This document shows positions 6,279 through 6,976 of a DNA stretch of 6,976 nt, in pieces (the first letter of the stretch is position 1; each line of letters starts with the position of its first letter). The stretch is from an uncultured Sphingomonadales bacterium (GTDB lineage: Bacteria > Pseudomonadota > Alphaproteobacteria > Sphingomonadales > Sphingomonadaceae). Under the pieces are notes generated by a model. That model did no database searches, was not told the DNA's origin, and was given only the letters and a program-made list of their open reading frames with translations. Where the stretch lies: assembly GCA_903911985.1 (NCBI GenBank), contig CAIWFP010000152.1:1-6976 (forward strand). Reading direction: 5' to 3'. A program made the translations under genes and the position numbers.

Positions 6279-6323
6279 TGGTGCGCCCGACAGGATTCGA
6301 ACCTGTGGCCCCAAGCTTAGAAG
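6279..6323 (-). tRNA. 3' half of tRNA-Arg(TCT): attachment-site remnant, not a working tRNA
   Basis: Read on the minus strand, this is a clean tRNA 3' half. It has the anticodon loop CTTCTAA (6323-6317, anticodon TCT), the 3' anticodon stem GCTTG, a 5-nt variable loop GGGCC, T stem and loop ACAGG-TTCGAAT-CCTGT, acceptor strand CGGGCGC, discriminator A and encoded CCA (6281-6279). Upstream, where a 5' stem CAAGC should stand, the sequence is TGAGA, and no matching GCGCCCG acceptor strand follows. Identity therefore stops exactly at the anticodon loop, the usual crossover region of tyrosine integrases. It is best read as the chromosomal tRNA end separated from its 5' half by an integrated element. 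Confidence 0.85.
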
Positions 6324-6474
6324 TCTCAGGACTAGCCTAAATCTATCAGAGACTTAGCCAAATAGCTAATAAATATCAGGTATTTATGTTTCCACCTGTT
6401 GCCGACAATGCCCGTGCTATGGTATTGCGGTGCTTACATGGTACCCCTGTGTAAGCACATTTTGCGAGGCAGAC
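6324..6474 (+). promoter_or_regulatory. Integrase upstream region with inverted and direct repeats
   Basis: This AT-rich stretch holds several short symmetric elements. AAGTCTC/GAGACTT lies at 6321-6327 and 6349-6355, spanning the edge of the tRNA fragment. ATAAATA/TATTTAT (6369-6375, 6381-6387) surrounds TCAGG. A 9-bp perfect inverted repeat GTGCTTACA/TGTAAGCAC (6430-6438, 6450-6458) ends 16 bases before the integrase ATG. ACCTGTTGCCGAC at 6394-6406 recurs at 6509-6521. Such elements are expected for integrase arm sites, directionality factors or an operator for the integrase promoter, but none can be assigned. Confidence 0.5.
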
Positions 6475-6976
6475 ATGAAGAAGCACTCCCTGACAAAGAC
6501 CGCCATCGACCTGTTGCCGACCACTGGAAAGCAGCACTTCGTCTGGGACGTGACGCCTCCGGGCTTTGGCGTCCGGGTGAGTCCGGCGGGGGTGAAGTCC
6601 TATATTTACCAGTTTCGCTTGGGCGGCCGGCACGGCACGAACCGGCGCACAACGATCGGGCGCCACGGGGAGCTGACAGTCGAACAGGCCCGCAAGTTAG
6701 CGAACAAGCTCGCGGAGCAAGTGCGCAGTGCGGTCGATCCTGTTGTTGCGAAGCGCGACTCCCAGCGCCGGGAGGTCGAGCGCAAGGCGGCGGATAAGGA
6801 ACTAGCCTTTGATGCCTATTGCGCTGACTATTTGAAGAAGCGCGTCAAGGTCGAGCTTCCCCGGTCCTATGGCTACGTCGACAGTGCGCTCCGCAACCAT
6901 GCGATTCCGGTGCTGGGCAGCAAGCCCCTGCCCTCGATCACTAAGCGCGACATTATCGCGGTGCTTGAAGCGATCC
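6475..6976 (+). CDS. Tyrosine recombinase / integrase, P4-type (5' part, cut by window end)
   Basis: The visible 167 residues contain two domains of the P4/CP4-type integrase family. The N-terminal arm-binding domain (DUF4102, about residues 5-95) carries FVWDVTPPGFGVRVSPAGVK (22-41), YIYQFR, the RRTTIGRHGELTVEQARK block (57-74) and a VDPV stretch at 87-90. A core-binding SAM-like domain begins near residue 110 (AFDAYCADYLKKRVK) and includes LPSITKRDIIAVLEAI (152-167). The catalytic R-H-R-Y domain lies beyond the window. ATG 6475 has a GAGG ribosome-binding site at 6466-6469, five bases upstream. Codon use is less GC-biased (TTA, GTT, CTA, CCT) than the genes to its left, as expected for transferred DNA. 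It reads away from the tRNA remnant and would catalyse integration at tRNA-Arg. Confidence 0.93.
   Translation, partial: MKKHSLTKTAIDLLPTTGKQHFVWDVTPPGFGVRVSPAGVKSYIYQFRLGGRHGTNRRTTIGRHGELTVEQARKLANKLAEQVRSAVDPVVAKRDSQRREVERKAADKELAFDAYCADYLKKRVKVELPRSYGYVDSALRNHAIPVLGSKPLPSITKRDIIAVLEAI

Larger units (their letters stand above)
6279..6976. mobile_element. One end of an integrative element in tRNA-Arg (continues past the window)
   Basis: The region combines a tRNA 3' fragment acting as attachment site, an AT-rich repeat-bearing stretch, and an integrase gene whose start lies about 150 bases inside the boundary. Base composition falls abruptly after 6323 compared with the GC-rich chromosome to the left. 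The crossover lies within or next to 6279-6323. The other end and the cargo are not visible, so whether this is a prophage, an integrative conjugative element or a genomic island cannot be decided. Confidence 0.8.

Noticed and set aside
6279..6360. A complete tRNA-Arg gene
   Set aside because: The sequence past the anticodon loop lacks the complementary anticodon stem, D arm and GCGCCCG acceptor strand; only the 3' half is present.

Overview
The window looks like a chromosomal segment of a GC-rich alphaproteobacterium, most likely a sphingomonad (Sphingomonadaceae such as Novosphingobium or Sphingobium). The grounds are the style of the S2 and EF-Ts proteins, strong G/C preference at third codon positions, the rpsB-tsf pair, and a psd-pssA pair of short alphaproteobacterial type. 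The genus is an inference; no search was run.

Layout. Positions 66-1946 (minus strand) hold the translation pair rpsB (ribosomal protein S2) and tsf (EF-Ts), with a perfect 12-bp hairpin between them and a U-poor terminator-like hairpin after tsf. The rpsB leader can fold (8-bp outer stem, inner palindrome) and is a candidate autoregulatory element. The 367-bp gap 1947-2313 is unusually rich in signals. Reading rightwards, it has a perfect TTGACA box, an exact alphaproteobacterial LexA box (GAAC-N7-GAAC) and two perfect DnaA boxes. These lie upstream of an unrecognised 111-codon gene (2314-2649) predicted to encode a single-pass membrane protein. That combination suggests an SOS-controlled small membrane protein and is the most interesting thing in the window.

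The tail of that small gene overlaps pssA (phosphatidylserine synthase) convergently. pssA overlaps psd (phosphatidylserine decarboxylase) by four bases (GTGA). Together the two enzymes make phosphatidylethanolamine from CDP-diacylglycerol. Divergent from psd, 4415-6155 is a two-domain CYTH-CHAD gene (inorganic polyphosphate-related family) interrupted by one extra G near 5432-5438. Both halves are otherwise well conserved, so this is either a very recent mutation or a sequencing error.

From 6279 rightwards the window enters a mobile element. The 3' half of a tRNA-Arg (anticodon TCT), with its terminator still attached, is left as a fragment on the minus strand. Beyond it come an AT-rich stretch full of short repeats and the start of a P4-type tyrosine integrase gene that runs off the window. 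This is the standard layout of one end of an integrative element; the rebuilt complete tRNA-Arg gene should lie at the far end, outside the window.

Several short in-frame tandem repeats with 6-, 12- or 15-nt units are scattered through both coding and non-coding DNA on the chromosomal side.
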